From contig JALIZF010001781.1 in assembly GCA_029948255.1 (NCBI GenBank), positions 682,001 through 746,000 of the forward strand: a DNA stretch of 64,000 nucleotides, given 5' to 3'. Below are positions 21,682-31,265 of this stretch, one piece after another. A program made the position numbers and the translations under genes. Source of the DNA: Telmatactis stephensoni. Lineage: Eukaryota > Cnidaria > Anthozoa > Actiniaria > Isophelliidae. Within the stretch, counting starts at the first letter, position 1. Each line of letters begins with the position of its first letter. The notes beneath the pieces were generated by a model, which saw nothing but the letters and a program-made list of their open reading frames with translations, ran no database searches and was not told the DNA's origin.

Positions 21682-23073
21682 AAGGTTATCTAGCAAGGGC
21701 AGTAACCTTCGTAAACACTCTTATTTAACTTCTATATCCGTTTGTTTTGAGTACTTCCTAAAAAGCAACTGATTAGCAAGGGCAGCAGATTGCTTTTTAG
21801 GTGGTTCTTCATTAACAATAGTTTCTATCATTATCCTTACTTACTGTTAAGTCAAGTATTACGATTTTACCGAATAGCAACTGATTAGCAAGGGCGGCAG
21901 ATTGCTTATGTATTTTCCATTGGTATGTAGAGTATCGCAAACTGTTTTGCAATTAAATGTTCAGTTCTTATAAGTTACGTAAGCCCATTGTTGGTTGGAT
22001 TGCATATCGCACGGAGTGCGTGCAATACAGTGCTATTTAAGGATGTTCAGTTGTCCAGTTCTCCACTCACGCTCGCGGACCCGCATCCTGTGTTTAGTTT
22101 ACCAGTTACTCTTGTCCGACGTGGAACATATGTCATAGGTTTACCACGAGACATCTTCTCTTTATTCAGAAGAAGAAAAGCTGGTCATGGTCAACAACAA
22201 GCTACTTCACTAGTCCCGTTTCTGCTAATGATTTTTTCTGTGTTTTAACCAAAATAATTTGGTTAAAAGAGAACACAACAAGAAGAACACAACAAAGGTC
22301 TTGAGGAAAATTGACAATCAGGTCTCTCAAATGAAGTACAAGGAAAACCAGAGCCAGGTGGAGCTTAACGCCAAGCTAGAGTGTATTTTGGAAAAGATTA
22401 AAGAAGAAAACGCTGATGCACTTTCCCCGGCTATTAACAAGTTGGTGGCTGAAGGAAAAGAGGTGATTAAGAAAAGATAGAAGCAAATTCTATTTGCAGA
22501 CAAATCTAGAGATTGATTAAAGGCCGTAAAAGAGTAGGTTGATATACTCCCTTCCAACTACGAAACCGAAAAGCTGCAAAAAAATAAATAAATAAATAAA
22601 AGCTAAGGAGGCGGTGGCCTGCAAGAGAAAGCTCAGCAAGCAATTCGACGAATGCAAAGATGAAAAAGCTAGTAAGAAATCAGAGGCAACTTTGTAAAGG
22701 TGATAATACATGTTTTCCTTTTATTTGCACGTTATTTTACTTTGTTATTCTCACTGTGTGTCTGGGTTCGCAGCGAACCTACCATATAACCTGTTGTATG
22801 TCTGTTTGTCTCGTAATTTAAAGGGAAAATATTTTACATTCGGTTGAACGCAGTAAATTAGAATGTAATTTGATTTTGTTATATATCAATTGCTAGATTT
22901 TATCATTACTGCATATCAACTGTTGGCAAGGGCGACAGTTAAGTCAAATTTTATGATTATACCAAATAGCAACTGATTAGCAAGGGCGGCAGATTGCTTT
23001 TTGGTATTGCTATAAAATAATTGTTAGGTTTTATTATTTCTATGTATCAACTGTTGGCAAGGGCGGCAGTTTG
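21682..23073 (+). repeat. Six hairpins with invariant loop core GCAAGGGC
   Basis: Hairpins: 21682-21709, 21757-21801, 21876-21906, 22918-22940, 22961-23005, 23048-23073. Each has complementary arms around a 13-14 nt loop, ATTAGCAAGGGCRG or TTGGCAAGGGCGR. Stems differ between copies but stay paired: AAGGTTA/TAACCTT in the first, CCTAAAAAGCAA/TTGCTTTTTAGG in the second, AACTG/CAGTT in the fourth, ACCAAA/TTTGGT outside the core in the fifth. 21846-21906 and 22938-22998 are also about 61-bp direct repeats. The segment between the two groups (21907-22917) contains the coiled-coil ORF. Confidence 0.8.
22259..22696 (+). pseudogene. Lys/Glu-rich coiled-coil ORF within the retrotransposon
   Basis: Reads KVLRKIDNQVSQMKYKENQS and LNAKLECILEKIKEENADAL, then stops at 22480. 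Similar charged sequence resumes to 22696 (VACKRKLSKQFDECKDEKAS). Heptad-like spacing suggests a coiled coil. I do not recognise the family. It lies after the recombinase and between two groups of hairpins, so it may be a third element ORF or captured sequence. Confidence 0.4.
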
Positions 23074-23242
23074 TTTGATTATTCATGGTTTATTTTGTCG
23101 ATTTTCCTTTGGGTGGGGCCGGTATACATTGCATGTACACCTGTGGCGTTTCCTGGCCCTCACCTTTACTGGGGCAAGTTAATTGTTAACCTAATTTGAA
23201 ATTACAAATTATGATTTTATCAAATCAATTTATATTTTTTCA

Positions 23243-23275
23243 AATAAAAAGGCTATGGGTTAGTGCCCATAGCCA
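23243..23275 (+). terminator. AATAAA plus GC hairpin at the retrotransposon 3' end
   Basis: AAATAAAAA is followed by GGCTATGGGTTAGTGCCCATAGCC, a 10-bp perfect stem with a 4-nt loop. Likely marks the 3' end of the element transcript. Confidence 0.5.
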
Positions 23276-23362
23276 TTTACTCCAACCTTTGTCTCTTATT
23301 GCCCAGTAAACAAGCTACAGGACAATCGACATTATGTTAGTGGTTTTGACAAGAGGAAACAT

Positions 23363-23468
23363 AAGGTTTATTCCAGATGCAACTAAAAATTGTGTTTTAC
23401 AGAAATGATAAAAGCTTAAAGCGAGTACGTTACTATAGCAAAATAAATAATAGGCATCTAGAAAGGAA
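23363..23468 (+). repeat. 106-bp direct repeat, right copy
   Basis: Partner of 13211-13316. Beyond it, 23545-23575 (TTTACAAACATTTACCAACA) resembles the outer end of the transposon A terminal repeat. Confidence 0.85.
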
Positions 23469-23579
23469 GTTATGAGGTTATCCCTATATGAAAACTCCCT
23501 GAAAACGCAACAACAAATATACAAGCAACCATTTGGATATTTACAAACATTTACCAACATTCACCTCCTGGTGCGCCAG

Positions 23580-23869
23580 TTGTGATTCTTAAACATTCAA
23601 GCTGTTAATTATTTCTTGCATTTCAGAATACCGAGAAAAGATTTTAGTCTTATAGTGATTATTAGACCCTTGATGAATTATTCGATGACGTTTCAGCTAT
23701 AAACTAAACGTTCGGGTTCTTCTCATCAATTTCAGTAGCACTTAATTAATTAAAAGCTATTTTGCAGTAAAAGCAACATGTATTACTTAATTGTTGATGC
23801 GTATTTAAATCTGCATTGATGTTGTTCTTTTTCCCCCCTTTTTTCGGATATGAGGTTGCTTAAAACATA
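23580..23869 (+). pseudogene. Relic fourth FP copy: upstream region only
   Basis: From GTGATTCTTAAACATTC through ATCAATTTCAGTAGCACTT to GATATGAGGTTGCTTAAAAC it follows the upstream region of FP copy 3 (about 37580-37885), same orientation. It ends about 290 bp short of where the ATG would lie. No FP exon follows; LINE sequence begins instead. Confidence 0.75.
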
Positions 23870-23894
23870 ATCTAAATAATAGGAATAATACAAA

Positions 23895-25280
23895 TTGTCT
23901 TTGGAAAGCAATACATTCTTGCTTGCCCAAAAGGTCTACGTCCCAGAGGAGTTACACTAAAGATCACAAACTTGTCGCTGATGAATTCAACGAATGTTTT
24001 GCAAACGTGGGTAACATCAAGATGGCAAAAGAGGCAAACTATTTGCTTGGACAGCATATACCTTTGTGCCTAGAGCCTATCCATCACAAGAACAGTTTGC
24101 TTTTAATAGTGTGGAATGCAAACAGGTGCATGGAAACTATTGTTAAATCAATGGCAAGTAATAAAGCCCCCGGTATGGATAAAATACCAGTTCGTGTGAT
24201 TAAGGATTGTTTACCTTCAATTATTCCTCATCTTACTGCAATTATTAATGCAAGTTTTCAATCTGTTACATTTCCACTTACATGGAAAATAGCAGAAGTG
24301 ACACCACTCCTTAAAGAAGGTGATCATGAGCGTCCCGAAAATAACAGGCCAATTTCTTTATTATATGTTTGTTCTAAAATCTGTGAACGAGTGGCGCATA
24401 ATCAATTTATGTCATATTTGAATGTAAATGGTCAACTAACAATTGAACAAAGCGGAAACAAAAAGTGGCATTCAACAGAAACTTCTCTTATTGAAGCAAC
24501 TGATGAAATTCTTAACGCCATTGACAAGAAACAGTTGACGGCCATTGTCTTTTTGGATATGAGCAAAGCGTTCGATAGTATCAACCATGAATTAAACCTT
24601 ACTCCTGAAGATGCAGGATGTTGGCGCCTCCCCGAGAGCTATTGAATGGTTTCGAAGCTATTTATCTTCGAGATATCAAACCGTACGAATCAATACAACA
24701 CTATCTGAGAGGCTATCTGTGGTCTCTGGTGTCCGTCAAGGAAGCATTTTGGGCCCGTTGTTCTTTGACATCTATCTTCCACCCGTTCTGAACAACTGTT
24801 TGTCCCAGTGTTATGTGGATGATACAAAAATTCTAATATCCTTTAAATTACAGGATATTGAATGCTACACAGCAAAGATCAACCAAGATTTGTTTTAAAA
24901 ACATCCGTAATTGGTGCTTTGATAATCAACTGCTGTTAATATAAATCCCACAAAGACGAAGCTTATGGTTTTTGGTACCCGACAGATGACAGCTAAGATC
25001 GACAATTTCTCTGTAAATTTACTTGGAAAAGAGATAAACCTGTTACTACTGCAAAAGATATCTTGGAGTACTTATGGACGCTAATTTGACTTTCAACGAA
25101 CATGTAATTTCAACTGTTTCATCATGTATCAGATGTATGTCTAGACTAGGCCAAATTAATCGTGTTAAACATGCTTTTGATAGTCATACTTTAGTGATTA
25201 TTCTCAATGCTCTCAATGGAATTCTCATAAAACTTCACACAGTAATAATTTTTGAGTTGCTTATTTCAAAAATGAAATAA
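23895..25280 (+). pseudogene. L2/CR1-type LINE reverse transcriptase
   Basis: Reads WKAIHSCLPKRSTSQRSYTK, then KAPGMDKIPVRVIKDCLPSI, TWKIAEVTPLLKEGD, NNRPISLL, FLDMSKAFDSINH (motif A), GVRQGSILGPLFF (motif B) and QCYVDDTKILI (motif C, YVDD instead of the usual YADD). At least two frameshifts (about 24600 and 24890-25070). The 5' end is truncated next to the FP relic. The 3' part runs into a fragment of a TTAA-family element. Confidence 0.88.
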
Positions 25281-25922
25281 AAAAATGGGGGTCACCGTAG
25301 CCGTTTTTGCGCTAGATTGCTTTAAAGTACACCATCTTTTGTGTCTTGAGGGCTCAAGATTCGAAAATCACAATCGCGTCAAAAATAATTAATTTCTTGA
25401 ACCTGAGCAGTGCTAGCTGACTAATATGAGCTCATTTTCTCTCTTTGAGCAATAGACTAGTATTATGATACAATAAATTGTTGTAAAAATGCGTTTGCTA
25501 CAAGAAAGAAGGTAAAATTGGTTGATAGTACGTGCCCTCGAAGCAGCGTGAAAGCACCTTCCGACCGCACGTTTTGGAAAATATCTAAAAAACTGGAAAT
25601 GGAATCTTGACTATAATCATATATATGATAGAGAACCTTATTACCGTTGATTTGCAAAAATAAAAAGAATAGGTGCCCGTGCTCGTTTCCGCGTTACGAC
25701 GCGCTAAAGTGTGAAACAAGACGTCGTAAACAGCCTGTGACCGAAGAGGACTAAGGCGAGTAACCACTATAGCGCCTCTTAGAGCGTGTCTACTGTTAAA
25801 AACTCATGAGACTAAAGCTTGCATCATTTTAAGTCAAATATATATCTTTTACAATCGAAAAAATCAAAATAGGCTGAACTATGCTATGCGCAGTAGAGAT
25901 GCGCACTGCAAAACTACGGAAT
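25270..25922. mobile_element. TTAA-family element, left-truncated
   Basis: The right end GAATTACC|TTAA (TTAA at about 25923) and internal phrases (ATGGGGGTCACCGTAGCCGT; GCGCAGTAGAGATGCGCACT) match the elements at 33225-34063 and 47743-48503. The left end is lost in LINE sequence. Confidence 0.55.
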
Positions 25923-26277
25923 TACCTTAAGGATACTCCTTCCAAGACCTGATGTTTTATATTTGTGAAAGATCTACAAGACAAAATTATAGCTCTTTCT
26001 TCGTGGTTTATCAGAGCAAAAACAGCCGTGTGAAAAGCCGATGGTAAGTGTACATTTATGAGTCTAAATAATGTTTTGTTTTGAATTTTTTCAATGAAAA
26101 ATATCATTTTTCTTTACAAAAGTCTTGTCAACCGTTATTGTCATTTCTATGCTGCATGAGATCTGATATTTCAAGCCGTAAAAATGAGAAAACACCTACA
26201 ATTTATTCGGCGGCTTTGTCATGAATGACAAAATCAGTTACTGTGAGGATACTCGAACCATGAACGCCCAGACTTTT

Positions 26278-26958
26278 TTGTTTCGGCCCTCAGGCCGAAA
26301 CGTTACTGTGTTTGGTTTGCTAACCCATAATTTTTGGCTCGTCTGTCAATTAGCTGTCATACTTTTATAACACATCCAATTATATGTCGCATTCTTTTCA
26401 CGTCTATTAAAAAATTGTTGGTGAAAACCTACCAACAAATGTTATTTGACGTGCCTGTCACCGACATCCAATCATGAAAGGAAGCGCTAAAACGTTTTGC
26501 AAAGATTGTGTTATCTATTGTTTATTTGACCGTGGGAACACCCCTTTCTGATTGGTCGGGAATAGAACTTGTAACAATCATACACGCCCTTTTAATCACT
26601 TGTGTGAAATTAGCCAATCTGGCACGAGAGGAAATCATAGAAATCTCGATGAATGCGTTTACGCTCTATTTATAATAGTCATTGGAAATTTTATGGCAAA
26701 ATTGTCATTAAAACACACGGATTTGCAGGATTTACAGCCCTAAACTAAAGGCCGTTTATCGAGGTTTGTTGCATTGCTGCATTGCAACATTGCTTAAAAA
26801 CTTTCCGCTTAGTTGAGTCACAATGAATCCCGCTGATATTAATGAACAAATTTGATTTTCAGTTTACATTTTTCTTTGCAAGTTAGAACTCCAAGTCTCG
26901 TAAAGGAATCTAAAGGGTTTTGAGCGGGCCGAAACATCATTGCTTTGAAGCAATATAG
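26278..26958. mobile_element. Insertion in the left end of transposon B
   Basis: The right arm of B is continuous between its outer and subterminal parts, while the left arm is interrupted here by about 680 bp. The insert begins with TTTCGGCCCTCAGGCCGAAA and has GGGCCGAAAC near its right end, suggesting short inverted ends. No ORF recognised. Confidence 0.5.
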
Positions 26959-27482
26959 GCTTGTTGAGACATTATTTCGACATTCTTTTGAAACCGACCA
27001 ATCACACGCAAGATCTGCATGAACGCTCACTAGTTATTTGGACATTACTTAGACATTTTTTCGACTTTGCTTGAAACTGTCTTCTCTTACTTACTGGACG
27101 TTCATTATGATCTATATTTTACAAAAAGAAGCCAGAGAGTGTAGCGTTTGTGCAGATTTGAGTATTTGATAGCACCCTCTACCGACAATATAGAAGGCAA
27201 TCAGTTTTATTCTTCTATCAATTCAGGTTATATCAAAAAGGTAAATAAAACAAAATATAAACGGTCATCCTGCTTCTTTATTGATTTATCTATTATCTAT
27301 TTAGAGTATAACAAAATCTATTGAAATAGCAACTAGATATAGATGAAAACACAAACATGTTTTTAAAAATTATCGCTGTCCGTATCTTGGCATGTGAACA
27401 CTAAGAATGGATCCTATGCGCATTGGACACAACAAAAGTATAACACAACATACTATAACACAACAAGAGTTCTGTAAATAAG

Positions 27483-28541
27483 TCATCGTTGGTAATTATA
27501 GAAATGAGACTGACTAAAATCTGGATTCTGAGACTGAGTGGACATCGGCGGGGACGAAAAGCCTTGGTTTGGCGCCATAGGTGGTTGACTCGGTTGGAAG
27601 GAGGCGCGGTAAGTGTCAACATTTCTTTTATACTCCTCGATCATAGCAGGTAACCTCCAATCAAGGCTTTCATTAGGTGGTATTTGTCCTGAAAGGGCCC
27701 TGTGTAAAACCATCAAATCTCTGTCTAACGCATAACGGTCCATGTACTTGGGTAAATTTTGTTTTTTGAGTCTGGGTCTCATTACTGAGAAGAAACTAGA
27801 CCTGATGCGTTGTCGAGACGCCAAGAAAACATCATTCTCATTTTTCGCTTTAGTGTATTTTTGTTCGAGTTCTTTGAGTTCTTTTTGGAGTTCACGAACT
27901 TCTGCTTGAAGCTCTGGATGTTTGTCAGGTAGTTTACAAATGTTTGCATCTACACAGGGATCTCCCCTGCATTTCAACTTGTTATGGCCGGCTTTGTGGC
28001 AAATGCTACAAGCTTTCTTTTTCTGTACGGTATCTGAGATAGATTCCATAGCTTTTCTTTTCAGTGTGAGCTGTTCTTTAGCACTTGCTACTTGGACACT
28101 GAGTACTTGGAGATTTTCTGTGTGCTCTTGCGCTCTTCTATCTAGTGGGCTAGTGGTTGTTGAGTCGAAGTTTTGGCGCGAATAGGAATTCACTCCCGCA
28201 CATCTCATCTGGTTGTTATTATCGTGTGTGCTTGAACTAGGAAAAGCACTGTCGTTATTAGGCTCGCCCCTAAAATCCAATTTCTGTGGCTGCAAATTGT
28301 CGTTCTTGTTTATTTTGTTTAGCTCGTCTTCTATAATTCTTCTTTCAGCCAACAATAACTTGTCCGGCGACGGAAAGAAGCTGTCTAGATCACCTGGCTG
28401 CAAATATTTTAAAGATCTCTTTGATCTAAATCCTCTATTTTCAAATTCTGGCGATAATCGCTCAAGTTTGAGCCCCGGAGACAAAGATTTTAGCCATAAG
28501 TAAACTTCGCTTTGGGTATCGGGAGTATTTACCCCGGCCAT
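27483..28541 (-). CDS. Transposon B accessory protein: SAM-like domain, zinc knuckle, coiled coil
   Basis: Start MAGVNTPDTQSEVYLWLKSL at 28541; the open frame extends 40 codons further upstream but this ATG begins the domain. 352 aa, uninterrupted. Residues about 10-75 look like a SAM-type helical domain (VYLWLKSLSPGLKLERL, GDLDSFFPSPDKLLL). A CX2CX4HX4C zinc knuckle follows a basic stretch (RKAMESISDTVQKKKACSIC, then HKAGHNKLKC). After it come a CVDANIC-type Cys pair and a strong coiled coil (EVRELQKELKELEQKYTKAK). The C-terminus is Pro/Gln-rich. The layout (self-association-type domain, zinc knuckle, helical region) parallels the transposon A accessory protein although the N-terminal domain differs. 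A role in assembling transposition complexes is inferred. Confidence 0.7.
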   Translation of the reverse strand: MAGVNTPDTQSEVYLWLKSLSPGLKLERLSPEFENRGFRSKRSLKYLQPGDLDSFFPSPDKLLLAERRIIEDELNKINKNDNLQPQKLDFRGEPNNDSAFPSSSTHDNNNQMRCAGVNSYSRQNFDSTTTSPLDRRAQEHTENLQVLSVQVASAKEQLTLKRKAMESISDTVQKKKACSICHKAGHNKLKCRGDPCVDANICKLPDKHPELQAEVRELQKELKELEQKYTKAKNENDVFLASRQRIRSSFFSVMRPRLKKQNLPKYMDRYALDRDLMVLHRALSGQIPPNESLDWRLPAMIEEYKRNVDTYRASFQPSQPPMAPNQGFSSPPMSTQSQNPDFSQSHFYNYQR

Positions 28542-28704
28542 CTTCGCAGAAGCAACACCGAACTGGCGGGATTGGCAGACTTTATGGCGGCAACTTTTGG
28601 CAAAGTGCCAATCATAACCGTGTACATGTTGACTCGGAACAGTCTCAAATATACAAAACAACTATAAATTACAAATATTATTTTATTGGCACAAGTTTAT
28701 ACAC

Positions 28705-29783
28705 TTACGATAAGTACCCACATTTCCTAAAATAAGCCACAGAATTTGTAGCACTAATTTCACCGACCCCTTCAATAATTGCTATTTCAGTTTCGTTTAT
28801 GGTTAGCTCAGTATTTCGTCGAAGATAACATTTTACTTCATGAAAACAATATTCACATGTATTCAAGTACGGAGAATACGGAGGTTGAAATAATAATTGT
28901 ATGCCGTGTTCTTGAAGAATATCACGCAGTAGTGGTTCGACGAAGTTCCCATGGTGGAAACCACAATTACCATTATTACTACATCACCAATTTCAAGAAT
29001 TATAGCACTGCCGTCTGGTCTATCAACTTGCAATGCTTCATTAAAAAAATTGAGCATCTCCATTCCGTTTGAAGGACCACGTACGATATTGTGATAATCT
29101 ACCCCATGAACAGAATGGAGCAAATTCAAAGTAAAGTTAGCATTCGAAGCATATCTTTGCATTTCTACAGCTGGTGTTCCTTTATGAGAAGTACCATAAT
29201 TGCGATTACCAGTAGTAAGTACGACACTTGACTCGTCGAAAAAGTGAAGTTTAGTATAGTTGATATGTGATATTTCATTCAAATAATTATCCGTGTAATC
29301 AACATTGGTTTGACTAGTGGACTCTATGGGAACTTGTGAAATTTTCTTTTTGGTCATGCCGCAGTCTTCACGCAAAGATTTCTTTATAGCTGCCTCAGAT
29401 GGCAAGGTTTGAACTGTTGAGACACCATCAAGAAGAAGTCTTTGCTGAATTTCTCTAGTGTATACACTAGGTTTACATAACTTTTCGGATTCCATATATT
29501 CCACTACGTCAGGTGTAAGCTTTTGTCTCGCCGCGTTGTTACGGGGATCACTAATAGAAGAGTTGTTAAGTCGCCAGTGCTGGACTACTTTGTTGACATA
29601 TCCAACACTAACTCTAACTTCTTCAGCGATTTGTCGTTGCGATTGTCCAGCGTAATAAAGATCTAGAATTCTCTCTCTTGTTATTTGCGAATGCGGTTTT
29701 CCATTGATATATGCGCCGTTCTGCTCATTGACGTAGATGAAGTTTTGGTTGCCTATATGAGAGAGACGGGAATTGATCAACAC
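28705..29783 (-). pseudogene. Transposon B DDE transposase with one frameshift
   Basis: Paired-type helix-turn-helix near the N-terminus (TRERILDLYYAGQSQRQIAE). Then LHFFDESSVVLTTGNRNYGT with the first catalytic Asp. The second Asp is expected after GDVVIM, but one base is missing at about 28969-28972, so the frame is lost exactly in the Asp-Asn codon. In the shifted frame the core continues (GFHHGNFVEPLLRDILQEHG), then PPYSPYLNTCEYCFHEVK with the final Glu, and a stop at 28705. Family: IS630/Tc1/mariner. The ATG is not certain: the frame is open upstream of 29783, and a short first exon with ATG at 29862-29864 and a GTAAG donor is possible but does not join in frame. Confidence 0.8.
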
Positions 29784-30277
29784 TAATTCACTATATCTAA
29801 AAGATACAAACTGAGTTGTAAATCATGAAATAGATAGCGGCTTACCTGGTCCTACCTGGGCCATAGTCTCGGTTTGGCTGCTTATTTATATGAATAACGT
29901 GAAAACAACGTACAAAATTATTTTTCTCAAACTCTCAGCTGAGTATCACACGATCATGCATGATAACACAAATAAACCACGGAAAATGCTAGAGAATAAA
30001 GCGGTAAATAGTCCAAAAGAGTGGCGATTCTCAAGATAATATATCGACTCTGGATTGTGTGCTCTCAATCAAGTTCTATAAATTCGATATTTTATACTTT
30101 TTATGGTTGTAAAGCAATTCAAGCAAGGTCGAAAAAATGTCTAAATAATGTCTAAGAAATGTACAAATAATTAGTGAGCGTTCATGCAGATCTTGCGTGT
30201 GATTGGTCGGTTTCAAAAGAATGTCGAAATAATGTCTCAAAAAAGTCTGAGCGTTCATGGTTCGAGTATCCTCACAG

Positions 30278-30718
30278 TAAATTAGCTTTATAGTCTGTAA
30301 TTGTTGGTGACTGGTTTGACATTTTGAATATATTTAACGTATTAATATCATCGTTTTCCTAACGGTTGCCAAAAAAATATAAGTTTTGTGAGTTGTTTTA
30401 CACCAACATCAACATCTCTCCGAGTGAAAGTCGCGCAAAATTTTGTAAATTTTCACCAGACTCTGTAAATGTTATGAACCTGGCGGTTTTGTTAATAGCT
30501 ATCAATTTTCGAGGCAAAAACAATGAGACTTACAATATTTGTAGTCATTCTAATGGCTCAAAAATGTAAAATATAGTATTCTCTTTTCAAAAATCTTCAC
30601 AAAGTTTGATCATGACTTTGCTTTGCGTGACAGATGACGCAATCTTTATGTGTCTGTCCTCTTATTGATCATAGCTGACAGCCAACCAGAAAGCGAGAAA
30701 ATTACAAGTTGTGGTAAA
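30278..30718. other. No gene recognised
   Basis: AT-rich sequence between transposon B and the FP copy 2 block. A 67-codon frame at 30366-30569 has no domain I know. Confidence 0.5.
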
Positions 30719-31265
30719 AACTGACACCATCACACGTAATCGAGCGCGCGCTCGGATTTTATTCCAAAACGTTCGGGTTTTTTTTTAAAGGGAACAACTC
30801 ATTTGTTTTTATAATTTTTTCATGTATATATTGTTAATAAAAGGCTCGTGCAATTTGATCTTTTTTAAATCTCACGAGTTCAAATTTATTCCAAATTGCT
30901 CTGAAAACCATATGACTTCCTATACTAAAGAAGCACTTGCTGCAGAAACTTGAAAATGTGGTTACTGGTCGACTTTGAGGTCGCAATCCCTGTCGCTAGG
31001 CAACGGCACGAGCGGCCATATGGGTGTCACGTGTTTGATACTCTCGATACAAAGATTTGTTAGAGACTAAAATCTAGATAGAAAAACTAAAATTGAAGTT
31101 AGTGGTTAAAAACCTCATTTTAATATTATTGCAAATTGCGGGATTACATCATAAGGATAACTTGAAAACTTGACAACTTGAAAAAAAACAAAACAAAAAC
31201 AAAACAAAACAAAAGACAGCAACAAAAACGAGAAGCACTTTTTTCTCCTTGATGTCGTCTTGGCT

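Larger units (their letters stand above)
13317..23362 (+). mobile_element. Tyrosine-recombinase retrotransposon (Ngaro/DIRS type), decayed
   Basis: Order on the plus strand: TATA-like CTATATAAATT (13376), SGNH hydrolase, Gag, RT, RNase H, tyrosine recombinase, hairpin-rich 3' region, AATAAA with a strong hairpin (23243-23275). RT plus RNase H followed by a tyrosine recombinase rather than an integrase defines the DIRS order. No methyltransferase is seen, and a hydrolase is present, which fits Ngaro-type members. All coding parts have frameshifts or deletions, and DNA transposons interrupt Gag. The outer limits are taken from the flanking 106-bp repeats and are approximate. Confidence 0.8.
26241..30277. 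mobile_element. Transposon B: two-gene Tc1/mariner-like element, TA duplication
   Basis: Both ends read CTGTGAGGATACTCGAACCA inward and TA flanks each side (26239-26240 and 30278-30279). A longer subterminal inverted match (ACCGACCAATCACACGCAAG, about 26960-27080 versus 30120-30240) lies inside. The minus strand carries the transposase (29783-28705) followed by a zinc-knuckle protein (28541-27483). The TA duplication is the Tc1/mariner signature and agrees with the transposase family. Confidence 0.88.

Noticed and set aside
13211..23468. 106-bp repeats as LTRs of a conventional retrotransposon
   Set aside because: No TG..CA ends, primer site or polypurine tract; the enclosed element uses a tyrosine recombinase.
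28213..28503. 96-codon frame on the plus strand
   Set aside because: Antisense shadow of the transposon B accessory gene.
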